From: Acidobacteriota bacterium
GTDB lineage: Bacteria > Acidobacteriota > Terriglobia > Terriglobales > Acidobacteriaceae
DNA: 64,000 nucleotides
Reading direction: 5' to 3'
Assembly: GCA_018268915.1 (NCBI GenBank)
Contig: JAFDVQ010000006.1
Coordinates: 124,001-188,000 of the forward strand
This document shows positions 38,201-44,990 of the stretch, in pieces. Positions within the stretch are counted from its first letter, which is position 1, and every line of letters starts with the position of its first letter. The position numbers and the translations under genes are program-made. The notes below the pieces were generated by a model. The model made no database searches, was not told where the DNA came from, and worked only from the letters and a program-made list of their open reading frames with translations.

Positions 38201-39652
38201 AGATATTGGCTGATTCGCAAGGAGATCGCTCACGAATGTCAATATCGCTTTTTCAATTTCGGTGCGGTGAACGTAGACATCGTCCAAGTAGACAGCACGA
38301 GTTCCAAAAGGCGCAGCCAACTGAGCCGCTATGCAGGAGTCCGCGAGGAATTCGGGCAAGAGCGAATTCAACGCCACGGAACTCTGAGCAGATGAAAGCG
38401 GGGCTTTCATGTCTTCGGCGTCGTTGAGCAAGGTTAAGAGGGATTTCGGGATTTCCTTAAGCTTCTTGTCAAGGATCGACTGCCTCAATTGCGATAACAA
38501 GGTCCGAGAGATTTCAACGATCCCAGACTGAGTGGCCTCGTCTAGCTCAATTGTAGTGTCGATCAGTAGGGCCAGCCACCAATAGAGGAGAAGCCACAAA
38601 TACTCTGTGAATGGTAAGTCTGAGAAGTGCTCCGATTCAAAGATATATGCGCTACGTATTGCAGAGATCGTCCCGAGGATCTTTAGAATATTTGATCTTT
38701 CCTGAACCTCAATTCCATCGAGAGACGGAAGGGTACCGCCCTCGAGACAATTGTTGATCGACTTCATCATTTCCACACAGCGATGAGGGTCTGGAAAAAT
38801 TGCGCGCAGGCACTTAAATCTCAGGTCGCGTTCTAGTTTTGCCCAATCGCGCGCCGGGCAGGCCTCGCCGGTTAATCTCTCGAAATCGATCAGGCAGCAG
38901 TTCAACCGGCTCTGCTTTTGCCCAAAAAATGCGACGTTGCGAAAATTCACATCGCCGTGTGTGTGGCCTGCAAGTGAGAATTTGGCGTTTCCAACTTCAT
39001 GCAGCACCGAATCGAAGGGATCGGAAACAAACCGGATCAGTTCCTGGCATTGAGCGGGGTAGCCTTGGAGAATCGACAGCAGGTTATTCTTTGCTCCATC
39101 TGACCAGTTCCATGAGAATGATGGCGGCTTCACATCTGAAACCAGGCCCTGGTCCTTGTACCAAGCAAACGCACAGGCAATCAGTTCCTCGACCGGATGA
39201 GTTATGTCCGATACGTTGATATCAGAACGGACGATCAAGTCAAGGACTTGCTGTACGTTATATCGTCCTCCCACCCACCGGTAAGCAAAGGATGCCCAGC
39301 TCTCCTCTACTTGGATGAGAGCCTCATCGTTCACAAACTCGGTGAGGCTCCAGAGCAGACTTTGTCGGATTACTGAATTGAAATTGTGGAATTCTCTCGC
39401 TATCAGTTCCTTTGGTCCAAACTTCACCACCTTCGCGAGATTATTTTGGGGAAGGAGAAGTAGAACGCCCGCACCCGATTTTCCGGACCGTAGGTAACGT
39501 ATCCCGGTTTTTAGGTCCGAATGCGGTGCAATTAATCGCGCGAGAATCGCACAGCCAGGTAGAGGCTGTTCCGACAGTTCCCGCAGTGCCGGATCTTCAG
39601 ATTGTCTAAGCTGCTTCTCGATCCATTGGCAGTTCTCAGTTGTCAGCTCCAT
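35207..39652 (-). CDS. APH-kinase-like / STAND (NACHT-like) NTPase with long helical repeat tail
   Basis: A protein of about 1481 residues with three parts. Residues about 40-290 look like an aminoglycoside-phosphotransferase/kinase fold: a Lys in AKVVKFG near 80, HGDVNFRN near 237 (catalytic loop) and IDFE near 260 (metal site). Residues about 470-800 form a STAND-type P-loop NTPase with GDAGHGKTS near 498 and a FLLDTLD Walker B near 551, then a winged-helix-like region (FHQTFAEYAAAKAI near 770). The last 700 residues are all-helical, HEAT/ARM-like. The layout of effector, NTPase switch and repeat sensor is that of anti-phage Avs-type or other STAND immune proteins. The ATG at 39652 is preferred to a TTG at 39667. 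I do not know a named family for the whole protein. Confidence 0.75.
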   Translation of the reverse strand: MELTTENCQWIEKQLRQSEDPALRELSEQPLPGCAILARLIAPHSDLKTGIRYLRSGKSGAGVLLLLPQNNLAKVVKFGPKELIAREFHNFNSVIRQSLLWSLTEFVNDEALIQVEESWASFAYRWVGGRYNVQQVLDLIVRSDINVSDITHPVEELIACAFAWYKDQGLVSDVKPPSFSWNWSDGAKNNLLSILQGYPAQCQELIRFVSDPFDSVLHEVGNAKFSLAGHTHGDVNFRNVAFFGQKQSRLNCCLIDFERLTGEACPARDWAKLERDLRFKCLRAIFPDPHRCVEMMKSINNCLEGGTLPSLDGIEVQERSNILKILGTISAIRSAYIFESEHFSDLPFTEYLWLLLYWWLALLIDTTIELDEATQSGIVEISRTLLSQLRQSILDKKLKEIPKSLLTLLNDAEDMKAPLSSAQSSVALNSLLPEFLADSCIAAQLAAPFGTRAVYLDDVYVHRTEIEKAILTFVSDLLANQPISRGSWLSIIGDAGHGKTSILWYLARQLSDSGCQVVAVQALHLGVDSLAHVIEDLPDNDRPPIFLLDTLDLLIGVNDAALSAQLNAIRAKGGLLLTTCRRQEIQTLASFIRSNRTLELRRYEENEARAAIERYVDASYPDAPEAQRRAQAMGIWELLDARRRIQDLTFEPLLLRMIFEAYVPEKIPSDINTQRIYDHYWAQKVLWDRTSRGMEMADARSMTLKVLAHSLYFGSDTQTESITMEKLVTICKSTGQQAPHSVIESLVSTGVVRFWQMGATLGFFHQTFAEYAAAKAILESDDLNLRGCCIETLLSDVGNANLFRLPVLKQLMIQASDRSAQLFGELSTAVTAVDSPVSVRLALEVLGKASEVHPLHQLILNWCDRTPDLFRAAAPEVLRYYPAKRVALAFEILEVIANESICGEIFSICRLFFARMKPKETLAFVQRLWGKDQRMCSQYGDLLKDAVLEIFKTGEVEALHVLSDIFPRLSAGVQSGALDELGSAWSANTKSAAAEFVDGMLQRAASFKKNEVRAALARNFAAFYRIDPSAARVLAESCAAKYRGSPNLAARMFSARLLGTAGPSIDEVGHAIRSVLKGDHESRLCGSEFLRAAARELPEILDQFLALNPDEPLRREVVNGFYFVASGVHDPERMLAVLNRWPPTESGSGDAYRELIAGVADVDPIAVLSWLRSRKSDTEGTVGRRLILVGFQILAERAAEKLIREDFMEFFDWGFGNRSATDEERRVSACAVGYASEVDVELAQSYGDRIFATHRRDFINALLNSSRTVSSADFICYLLEKVREFSDWKLTSDTLGYFLQLVAWRSFEIRARLLAILVEPKFLSLIRRIDSPEVVSNLLTFLKSTVKADPMRVLRIIEECPILDSGNAATLAVVLENASRETDDPSVCREIFRRLLELSANPSDRLRNALLRAFPRIEALLPHREVVTAVVDTLISAKDWDEKAVEQLARSARKLRSLTREDRETLVRADLPPRAKVLLLE

Positions 39653-39681
39653 TGCGCGCCCCAACAAACCCGAGAGAGATG

Positions 39682-39903
39682 TTATGCGGTAGTGACAATG
39701 ATACCTTTCAAATCCACATAGTGCTTGACGCTATGCCCTAACGCAGCAGCAGCCCGTAAAGATTTATACTGTGGTTCTTCTCTAGGACCCATCCAAGCGG
39801 GCGAGAATGCGATCAGCACTCCAGTTGCATGAATAGAGCCCGTAATGCACACGACAGCTCGCTCTCGGCGTTTCCAGTATCCTTGGCAGCTGTTCTTTCC
39901 CAT
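39682..39903 (-). CDS. Small ORF immediately upstream of the STAND gene, unknown
   Basis: A 73-residue frame whose stop lies about 30 bp before the STAND ATG, with AGGGG before its own ATG. A second minus-strand frame (39782-40084) overlaps its first half, and the two could be halves of one frameshifted gene. The product has no motif I recognise. Its interest is mainly its possible co-transcription with the STAND gene. Confidence 0.3.
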   Translation of the reverse strand: MGKNSCQGYWKRRERAVVCITGSIHATGVLIAFSPAWMGPREEPQYKSLRAAAALGHSVKHYVDLKGIIVTTA

Positions 39904-40339
39904 AGACCCCTACACTCGTTGTGGCTGAAGCGGCGGACAATGCCGGGGCTTTGACGAGCTTCGCCTTCTGGTTGTCTCTCCGAGAGAACTCTGCGTCTGC
40001 AAGGGATTCTGAAACTTCTAAGGGTCGTGGGGGATCTTTAGCATCACGCCGCTCCGATATATCCCTCGCATGCTTGTGCGCCAAGCTCGTGCATTTCTGG
40101 AGCTAGGTGGCATAGCGTCTGGGTGTCGCTAGACAAGCGCCCGGCGTCAGAGCCGGCGAGCAAAACAGTTACGAGGTGATACTCATCACATGACAAGTAA
40201 ACAAAGTGGAGACACAAGCCGATAGTTCTTGTGTATCAGGTAAAGTCGAAGCCTGCTCACCAACGAAGGTCGCGCTTGTTCTTGATGAGGGGAAAAGGTC
40301 CTCAGGTTCCCGAACAGCAAAGCTAGACAGGAGAAATGA
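39904..40339. other. Gene-poor stretch between STAND locus and small CxxC gene
   Basis: About 436 bp. Part is covered by a low-quality minus-strand frame (to 40084) that may be a degraded upstream part of the small ORF at 39682. The rest should contain the promoters of the leftward STAND locus and of the rightward small gene at 40340. I see no repeats or RNA gene. Confidence 0.5.
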
Positions 40340-40591
40340 ATGAGGGCCCTGAACAAGTGTGAAGGAAAGTTCCGAGTTGTATGTACTGTGTGCGATTTTC
40401 ACACCGAGTTCGAGTTCGAGGACCTGGATTCAGCCATTGAAGTAGCCACGGCACATAGGGCGGAGAATCCTGAACATCCTGAGGACACCATCCTTGTTAC
40501 CACCCGGCAGACTAGCGGTTTGCTTTGCCATGGACATATGCGGAGCAGAGTCGAACGGGGCAAGCGAACGGATCACTGTCGTGGCTTTTGA
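40340..40591 (+). CDS. Small acidic CxxC protein, unknown
   Basis: A predicted protein of 83 residues with an ACAGGAGA ribosome-binding site 7 nt before the ATG. It has a single CxxC near residue 15 followed by an acidic segment that reads as a coherent small domain (FEFEDLDSAIEVATAHRAENP). It resembles generic small zinc-ribbon/His-rich proteins but cannot be assigned. It is not in an operon with its neighbours, which are on the other strand or distant. Confidence 0.5.
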   Translation: MRALNKCEGKFRVVCTVCDFHTEFEFEDLDSAIEVATAHRAENPEHPEDTILVTTRQTSGLLCHGHMRSRVERGKRTDHCRGF

Positions 40592-40700
40592 CCACTACAT
40601 CGGATAGCGTTCGACGTGCGGGGCACTCTTGCCAGCAGCAAGTCGGGCGCTTCTACGCGTCGAGGACCGGGCTGCGAGATTGCCAGCTTAAATATTCTCA

Positions 40701-41984
40701 TCAGCTTCTTGCATCCAAAGGTACATATCGTTCGCCAGGCGTTTTCCATGAAAGCAAGGACTTGAATGGATCCTGCATGCCGATGAATTCTCGTGCCAGT
40801 CGAAGGCGCTCCTCGACGATTGCTCGCTCCGTTTCAGGAAGATTACCTGCCCGCTCCTCGACTTGCTTAAAGAACTGCTCGATGCTAACGGCCTTCGACC
40901 AGGCTTCAATGGCCTGACTCAACTGCTCCCTGCTATCGCGAACAGACCAGGCGATTTGCTTTTGGTCCTCTTCGCGGCGCCACCTTTCTTGCTGCGCTTC
41001 CCACTGCTGTATTCTTAGCTCCGCCCGATGGTCCGCTTCGTGGATCTCCTTCTGGACGTCTTCAGTAGAGCGCTTAATGGATTTCACTATTCTCGAGACG
41101 TCCTGAGTCAAGGTCCGCTTTTTAGTTTCTTGAAATGACATGGACCACGCGACATCTAGATGCGGGGAATAGACAATGAGCCGCAGACGGCCGCAAGGAA
41201 TGTCTTTGGTAGTGGTCCAAGTCTGCTCCCCATACGAGCGGGGCCTCTTTGTGGGCTCATATTCTGATTCTCGAATGTATTTGCCGTTGACGTAGCGCAT
41301 CAGGACCTCTTCCGTCATTTCTATGACTGCCAATCCGAACCGAACGTTCTTCACGTAAGCGATCGTAGGCGATGAAGGACGCCACAAATGCTGACCTGTA
41401 TAGCGATGTTGGCGAGTCTTGAGCTTTGTGATCGTTTCATGCTCGTCGATGTTAGGGCGATTGGAGATCTCTTTGCCACAACCAAAGCCCACACGAGCAC
41501 CAGCAGACTCCAACGCGTTGAATAGTTCACTGGCAAATGCGAGGGCCTTGTCGAGTCCTGATGCTGATGCAGTCACATCGACCAGCTGGCGTTTGTATGG
41601 ACGAAGTAACTGTCCAGATTCAACCTTGTAGCCCTTTTCAAAGTGCTGCTTCGCCCCTTGCACGAGAGCGTGAATTCCGCTCAACACATGCTGTACTCTC
41701 GCTTTGTGCGGTGCAGATGTAGCTTTCGTAGCGTGGAATCGCGATGAACTGAGATCATCGCCTCGTAACCAAGACAGCTGGTTGCTTGGTGAGGCTTCCG
41801 GCAATTGCGGTCGTGGCGGAGCTTTCCCGACTTCGAGTTTTGCCCAATATCCCCTCTCTGGACGTGGAACCTCTAACGCAGAGCAGACGCGCGCCATGTA
41901 GGTCCCTGAGACCGCAAACTTTTCGGCCACTTTGGTCATCGGTATCGACCAAACAAGTTCATACAACTCTTCTCTCGTAGTCAT
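40701..41984 (-). CDS. Single RELY-GYW-domain protein with coiled-coil C-terminus
   Basis: A 427-residue protein. Residues 1-60 carry one unit of the domain seen three times in the 30729-32354 gene: TREELY, then WSIPMTKVAEKFAVS, then a Cys, and PRPERGYWAKLEVGKAPPRPQLP. The middle (about 100-290) is an uncharacterised mixed alpha/beta region. The C-terminal third is strongly charged with a coiled-coil-like stretch (WEAQQERWRREEDQKQ). The ATG at 41984 has GGAAGG upstream and places the domain at the very N-terminus, where it is usually found; the frame extends to 42086. The domain is widespread in hypothetical proteins of accessory regions, and a DNA-binding role is inferred from its HTH-like pattern. 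Confidence 0.7.
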   Translation of the reverse strand: MTTREELYELVWSIPMTKVAEKFAVSGTYMARVCSALEVPRPERGYWAKLEVGKAPPRPQLPEASPSNQLSWLRGDDLSSSRFHATKATSAPHKARVQHVLSGIHALVQGAKQHFEKGYKVESGQLLRPYKRQLVDVTASASGLDKALAFASELFNALESAGARVGFGCGKEISNRPNIDEHETITKLKTRQHRYTGQHLWRPSSPTIAYVKNVRFGLAVIEMTEEVLMRYVNGKYIRESEYEPTKRPRSYGEQTWTTTKDIPCGRLRLIVYSPHLDVAWSMSFQETKKRTLTQDVSRIVKSIKRSTEDVQKEIHEADHRAELRIQQWEAQQERWRREEDQKQIAWSVRDSREQLSQAIEAWSKAVSIEQFFKQVEERAGNLPETERAIVEERLRLAREFIGMQDPFKSLLSWKTPGERYVPLDARS

Positions 41985-42610
41985 CCGCCCCTTCCAAAGA
42001 TCGTGTAACGCGCAGGTGCCATAGGACTGAGAACGCGCGTCCAGTAGAGCAGGAACGCTGAACCTGCATGATGTGGCGCCCTGCACGCCGCCTCACCTAG
42101 AAGACCACCCACTTGAAAGAAGCCGCAATGACCAACCTACATACCCGGGATCCTCCGCAGAGTTCCAGGCTAGCTCCGTGACTTTCGCCCTTCTGCCCAA
42201 TGGCAGATTGGCGCAAACTTCAGACTTCATCCCTAGCCCGTTCCTCGCGCCAGTACCAGGTGCACGGGGGCGGGCTTTTTGCTGCTGAGGACTACATATG
42301 GATTCAAACAAAAAGCTGCTGACCCGCCGACGGCAATTGCCAACCGCAACCGACCGCCCCCACCACCTGCCCGGGAACTTAAATGCGCCCAGAAGCCTGC
42401 CCCTTGTAAGCCGGCGCATGTGGGCTAAACATCCCGCCTCCGGCCAGTCAGGCTGGAAGAGAGGCTACCGCATCTCTCGCAGGCGATAAGCACGGCCATC
42501 TTCTGGACTGGACTGATTGCACATTCCTCTCACCAACATACCTAAGCTGACAAGCAGCGGCACGACAGTCTGAGACTGTTCCTGCGAAGCTGCGGAATTG
42601 CGAGTACCTA
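41985..42610. other. Gene-poor stretch, about 630 bp
   Basis: No gene I can support. A plus-strand frame at 42298-42489 has a TGAGGA-like site before its ATG, but its product is short, Arg/Pro-rich and without family character. The segment separates two divergently transcribed unknown genes and should hold their promoters. Confidence 0.5.
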
Positions 42611-43156
42611 ATGCATGATGACGACGACAACGAACAAATACGCCGTGAATGGGACGACAGCTATTGTCCAGTCCTACAGGTTATAGACCTGAATGAACTG
42701 GAAGATCTATTGCGTGATGCCATCCTGAACGGCTCAGCGCCGAACGTCTGCAATGACGATCTTAGCTTCGCCGAAATCGACAACTATTTCGCTCACGATG
42801 ACGAAGAGGGCAAAGTGCAGCAGCAAAAGTCCTATCTGCGTTTACTGGCTATGCTGCAGCCAAATCTCGCTGAGTTGTTGGGTGGTCCCCCTGCTCAGTT
42901 GCACTCCGTGCACTTCGTCTTCACGCGACTAGCCGCGGGGTGGTCCTGTCAATTCACTGACGAGGATCATACTCGAGTGTTCAAAGAAATCCACCTCGAG
43001 ACCGCTGACGAGATCTTTCACACCGCGCGCCAGGGTCGCGCTTTCCAAGACCGGAGTTCGCGTATTCAGCTTGATGCGGCCGTCGCACATCAGCATGGAG
43101 AAATCCGGCTTTGGCTCGATGATGAGCAGTTCCGGTCGCTCGCCCACGCCGACTAG
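42611..43156 (+). CDS. Hypothetical acidic protein
   Basis: A 181-residue protein that begins with an Asp-rich stretch (HDDDDNE) and continues with amphipathic helices and a plausible beta-rich C-terminal half (VHFVFTRLAAGWSCQFTDEDH; EIRLWLDDEQF). Codon use and composition look genuine. I recognise no family. The position upstream of the recombinase genes and the low basic content suggest a possible regulator or inhibitor rather than a DNA-binding protein, but there is no direct evidence. Confidence 0.55.
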   Translation: MHDDDDNEQIRREWDDSYCPVLQVIDLNELEDLLRDAILNGSAPNVCNDDLSFAEIDNYFAHDDEEGKVQQQKSYLRLLAMLQPNLAELLGGPPAQLHSVHFVFTRLAAGWSCQFTDEDHTRVFKEIHLETADEIFHTARQGRAFQDRSSRIQLDAAVAHQHGEIRLWLDDEQFRSLAHAD

Positions 43157-43234
43157 TCAGAACCCAACTCCCTCTTATTCCTTTTATTCCGTGCCTTAGT
43201 ACGTAGGTAACATTACATAAGCTACGTGTGAAAA

Positions 43235-43250
43235 CACTCACATGTTAGTG
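43235..43250. promoter_or_regulatory. Palindromic element ahead of the recombinase genes
   Basis: CACTCACATGTTAGTG is a 16-bp near-palindrome (two symmetric positions differ). It lies 13 bp before a 27-codon frame (43264-43347) whose end overlaps the ATG of the 43335 gene. It is well placed to control the recombinase operon. The short frame could be a leader peptide, although it lacks a clear ribosome-binding site. Confidence 0.35.
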
Positions 43251-43334
43251 AAATAGTGCTACGATGAGAATCGTTTCAGATTCGGTTGATGCGCTTCTGG
43301 GACTAGACGCTCGCGAGCGCGAGCAAAAGAAGAG

Positions 43335-43619
43335 ATGGAAACGGTGAAAGAGCAAATTCCTAATACGAGATGTGAACACCGGCAGGCACCAAGGAGGGGT
43401 GCATTTGTTGCCGGCGCGGATCAGACCCGAAGCCGGTTGAACCCGATTGCCCAATCGTGTGATGCAGTCGCTAGTGATTCAAGCGATCTTGCTGCGACTG
43501 CCCCCGGCGCCGAAACCGAAGCGCTCAGTGATCAGGAGCTAGCGATGCTGCGGAACTTCTTCCAGCTTCTGGATCACTATGACCGGCGACATGCCTCTAG
43601 CCTGCAAAGTGCCGCCTGA
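43335..43619 (+). CDS. Small protein preceding the recombinase operon, unknown
   Basis: A 94-residue protein preceded by an AAGAAGAG purine tract. The N-terminal half is polar and probably unstructured; the last 30 residues form an amphipathic helix (SDQELAMLRNFFQLLDHYDRR). It is followed after 65 bp by the first recombinase-like gene with the same orientation. Small genes in this place can encode recombination directionality or DNA-binding accessory factors, but no HTH is visible here. Confidence 0.5.
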   Translation: METVKEQIPNTRCEHRQAPRRGAFVAGADQTRSRLNPIAQSCDAVASDSSDLAATAPGAETEALSDQELAMLRNFFQLLDHYDRRHASSLQSAA

Positions 43620-43684
43620 GGGCTGGCGGCTTAACTCTGCCGGCGGAGATTGGAAGGGATCTCCGTCGGCGTGGAGGAGAACGA

Positions 43685-44464
43685 ATGAAAGCAGTACTTT
43701 TTGCACGGGTGGCGTGCTGTGAAAGCAATTGCACGCCGCTCCCAACGTCACTTCAGCGCTTGCGCGAGTATGCGAAGGCTCATGACATCGAGATCGTAGG
43801 CGAGATCACGCAAATCGGAGTTGCGGAACCTACTCCTCCCTGTCTACTGAGCGAGTACCTGCGACAGCACACTGAAGTATCCGCCGTGCTAACGACGGAA
43901 CCCTCTCGGATCCTGCCAACACCTCAACTCTGGGTCGAACTCGTGTCGATGGTGAAGCAGACAAGAGTGGACCTGCACTTTGTTGATCTTCCAGAGATCT
44001 GGACCGAGGAGCGACTTCCGTCCCTGGAGCTGGCGTATCGCATTCGTAGCGCGATGAGCGAGTACTACCTCTGCAGTTTGCGGGAATCGATCCGAAAGGG
44101 TCAGACCGCTCTCGCCCAGAAGGGTCGCTTCCCCGGCCGTGTGCCGTTTGGATATCGTGTTGACGGCGGGTCCCTTGTGGCTGAACCAGCCGAGGCTGCG
44201 GCCGTGCGGACTGCATACGAGCGGTTCGCCAGTGGCCACACCAACATGCGCAACCTGCAGCAGGCACTCAGCTCCACAAATGGAATAAGAATATCGCCTT
44301 CGGCGCTCAGCAGGATTCTCAGGTCCAGGTTCTACTTGGGAGAGTTCCTGTGGGGCGGTCGCCAATATACCGGCAATCATCCGGCCCTCGTTGAGCTCGT
44401 CACGTTCAAGCTGGTCCAGAGGCTCCTTGCGCGGCTAAGGGGAAAGGGACAAAAAAGCCGCTAG
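43685..44464 (+). CDS. Serine recombinase paralogue lacking the catalytic serine
   Basis: A 259-residue protein with the first two domains of a large serine recombinase. Residues 1-130 align by pattern with the resolvase catalytic domain, but at position 10, where the nucleophilic Ser normally follows ARV, there is Ala (FARVACC). Residues 135-255 are a recombinase DNA-binding domain (GRFPGRVPFGYR, SRFYLGEFLWGGRQYTGNHPALV) closely similar in pattern to that of the intact recombinase at 44977. It stops before the zinc ribbon and coiled coil. It is therefore probably inactive in strand cleavage but able to bind DNA. A GGAGG-containing site precedes the ATG. Confidence 0.8.
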   Translation: MKAVLFARVACCESNCTPLPTSLQRLREYAKAHDIEIVGEITQIGVAEPTPPCLLSEYLRQHTEVSAVLTTEPSRILPTPQLWVELVSMVKQTRVDLHFVDLPEIWTEERLPSLELAYRIRSAMSEYYLCSLRESIRKGQTALAQKGRFPGRVPFGYRVDGGSLVAEPAEAAAVRTAYERFASGHTNMRNLQQALSSTNGIRISPSALSRILRSRFYLGEFLWGGRQYTGNHPALVELVTFKLVQRLLARLRGKGQKSR

Positions 44465-44576
44465 TGTCTCGATTGCCAGGAACCTTCGCCGGACTGCCGT
44501 CAAGGTCCGGCATTCCGAACCACCAACAGAAACCGCCGCTGGTCCTCTTGGCCGCCAGGGGCAGGAAAGGGAATGA

Positions 44577-44990
44577 ATGGAAGATCTAGTGCTTTTCACT
44601 CGTCAGCGTGGCGCCAGCTCTAATGCAACCGAAGAAGAATTGCTCGATGCTCAAATTCAAGCGATCGAAGCCTACGCTCAACTTCACCAGCTCAGGATCA
44701 CGGACAGAATCGCCCTGACCGGCATTTCGTCCCATGAACTATTCCAGAAGATGGTTGCGTATCTCGCTGAGCATCTCTCAGTACGTGCAATAATCACCTA
44801 CTCTACAGATCGTTTGCTGCGTGATATTGACGACTTCTCTAAATTCGACGAATTACTGCGTGAACGTTCGATCAGCCTGTTTCTCGCCCGAGAGGCACAA
44901 GGTCGAGAGCTTAAGGCGCGCCATGAGTGGCCCGTTGGCAAATGGTACAAAACCGCCGCTCTACACGGAGAACAGAATGAAAAACAATGA
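44577..44990 (+). CDS. Stand-alone degenerate resolvase catalytic domain
   Basis: A 137-residue protein with the fold pattern of a resolvase N-terminal domain: VLFTRQRGASS, then a DAQIQAIEAYAQ helix, and a STDRLLRDIDDFSKFDELLRE segment typical of the dimer interface region. The Ser that should follow the RV dipeptide is absent (TRQRG), and there is no DNA-binding domain. Its end overlaps the start of the intact recombinase by 14 bp, so the two are translationally coupled. A partner or modulator role is inferred. Confidence 0.7.
   Translation: MEDLVLFTRQRGASSNATEEELLDAQIQAIEAYAQLHQLRITDRIALTGISSHELFQKMVAYLAEHLSVRAIITYSTDRLLRDIDDFSKFDELLRERSISLFLAREAQGRELKARHEWPVGKWYKTAALHGEQNEKQ

Noticed and set aside
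42298..42489. 63-codon frame with a purine-rich upstream site
   Set aside because: The product is Arg/Pro-rich without recognisable features; possible but not supportable.
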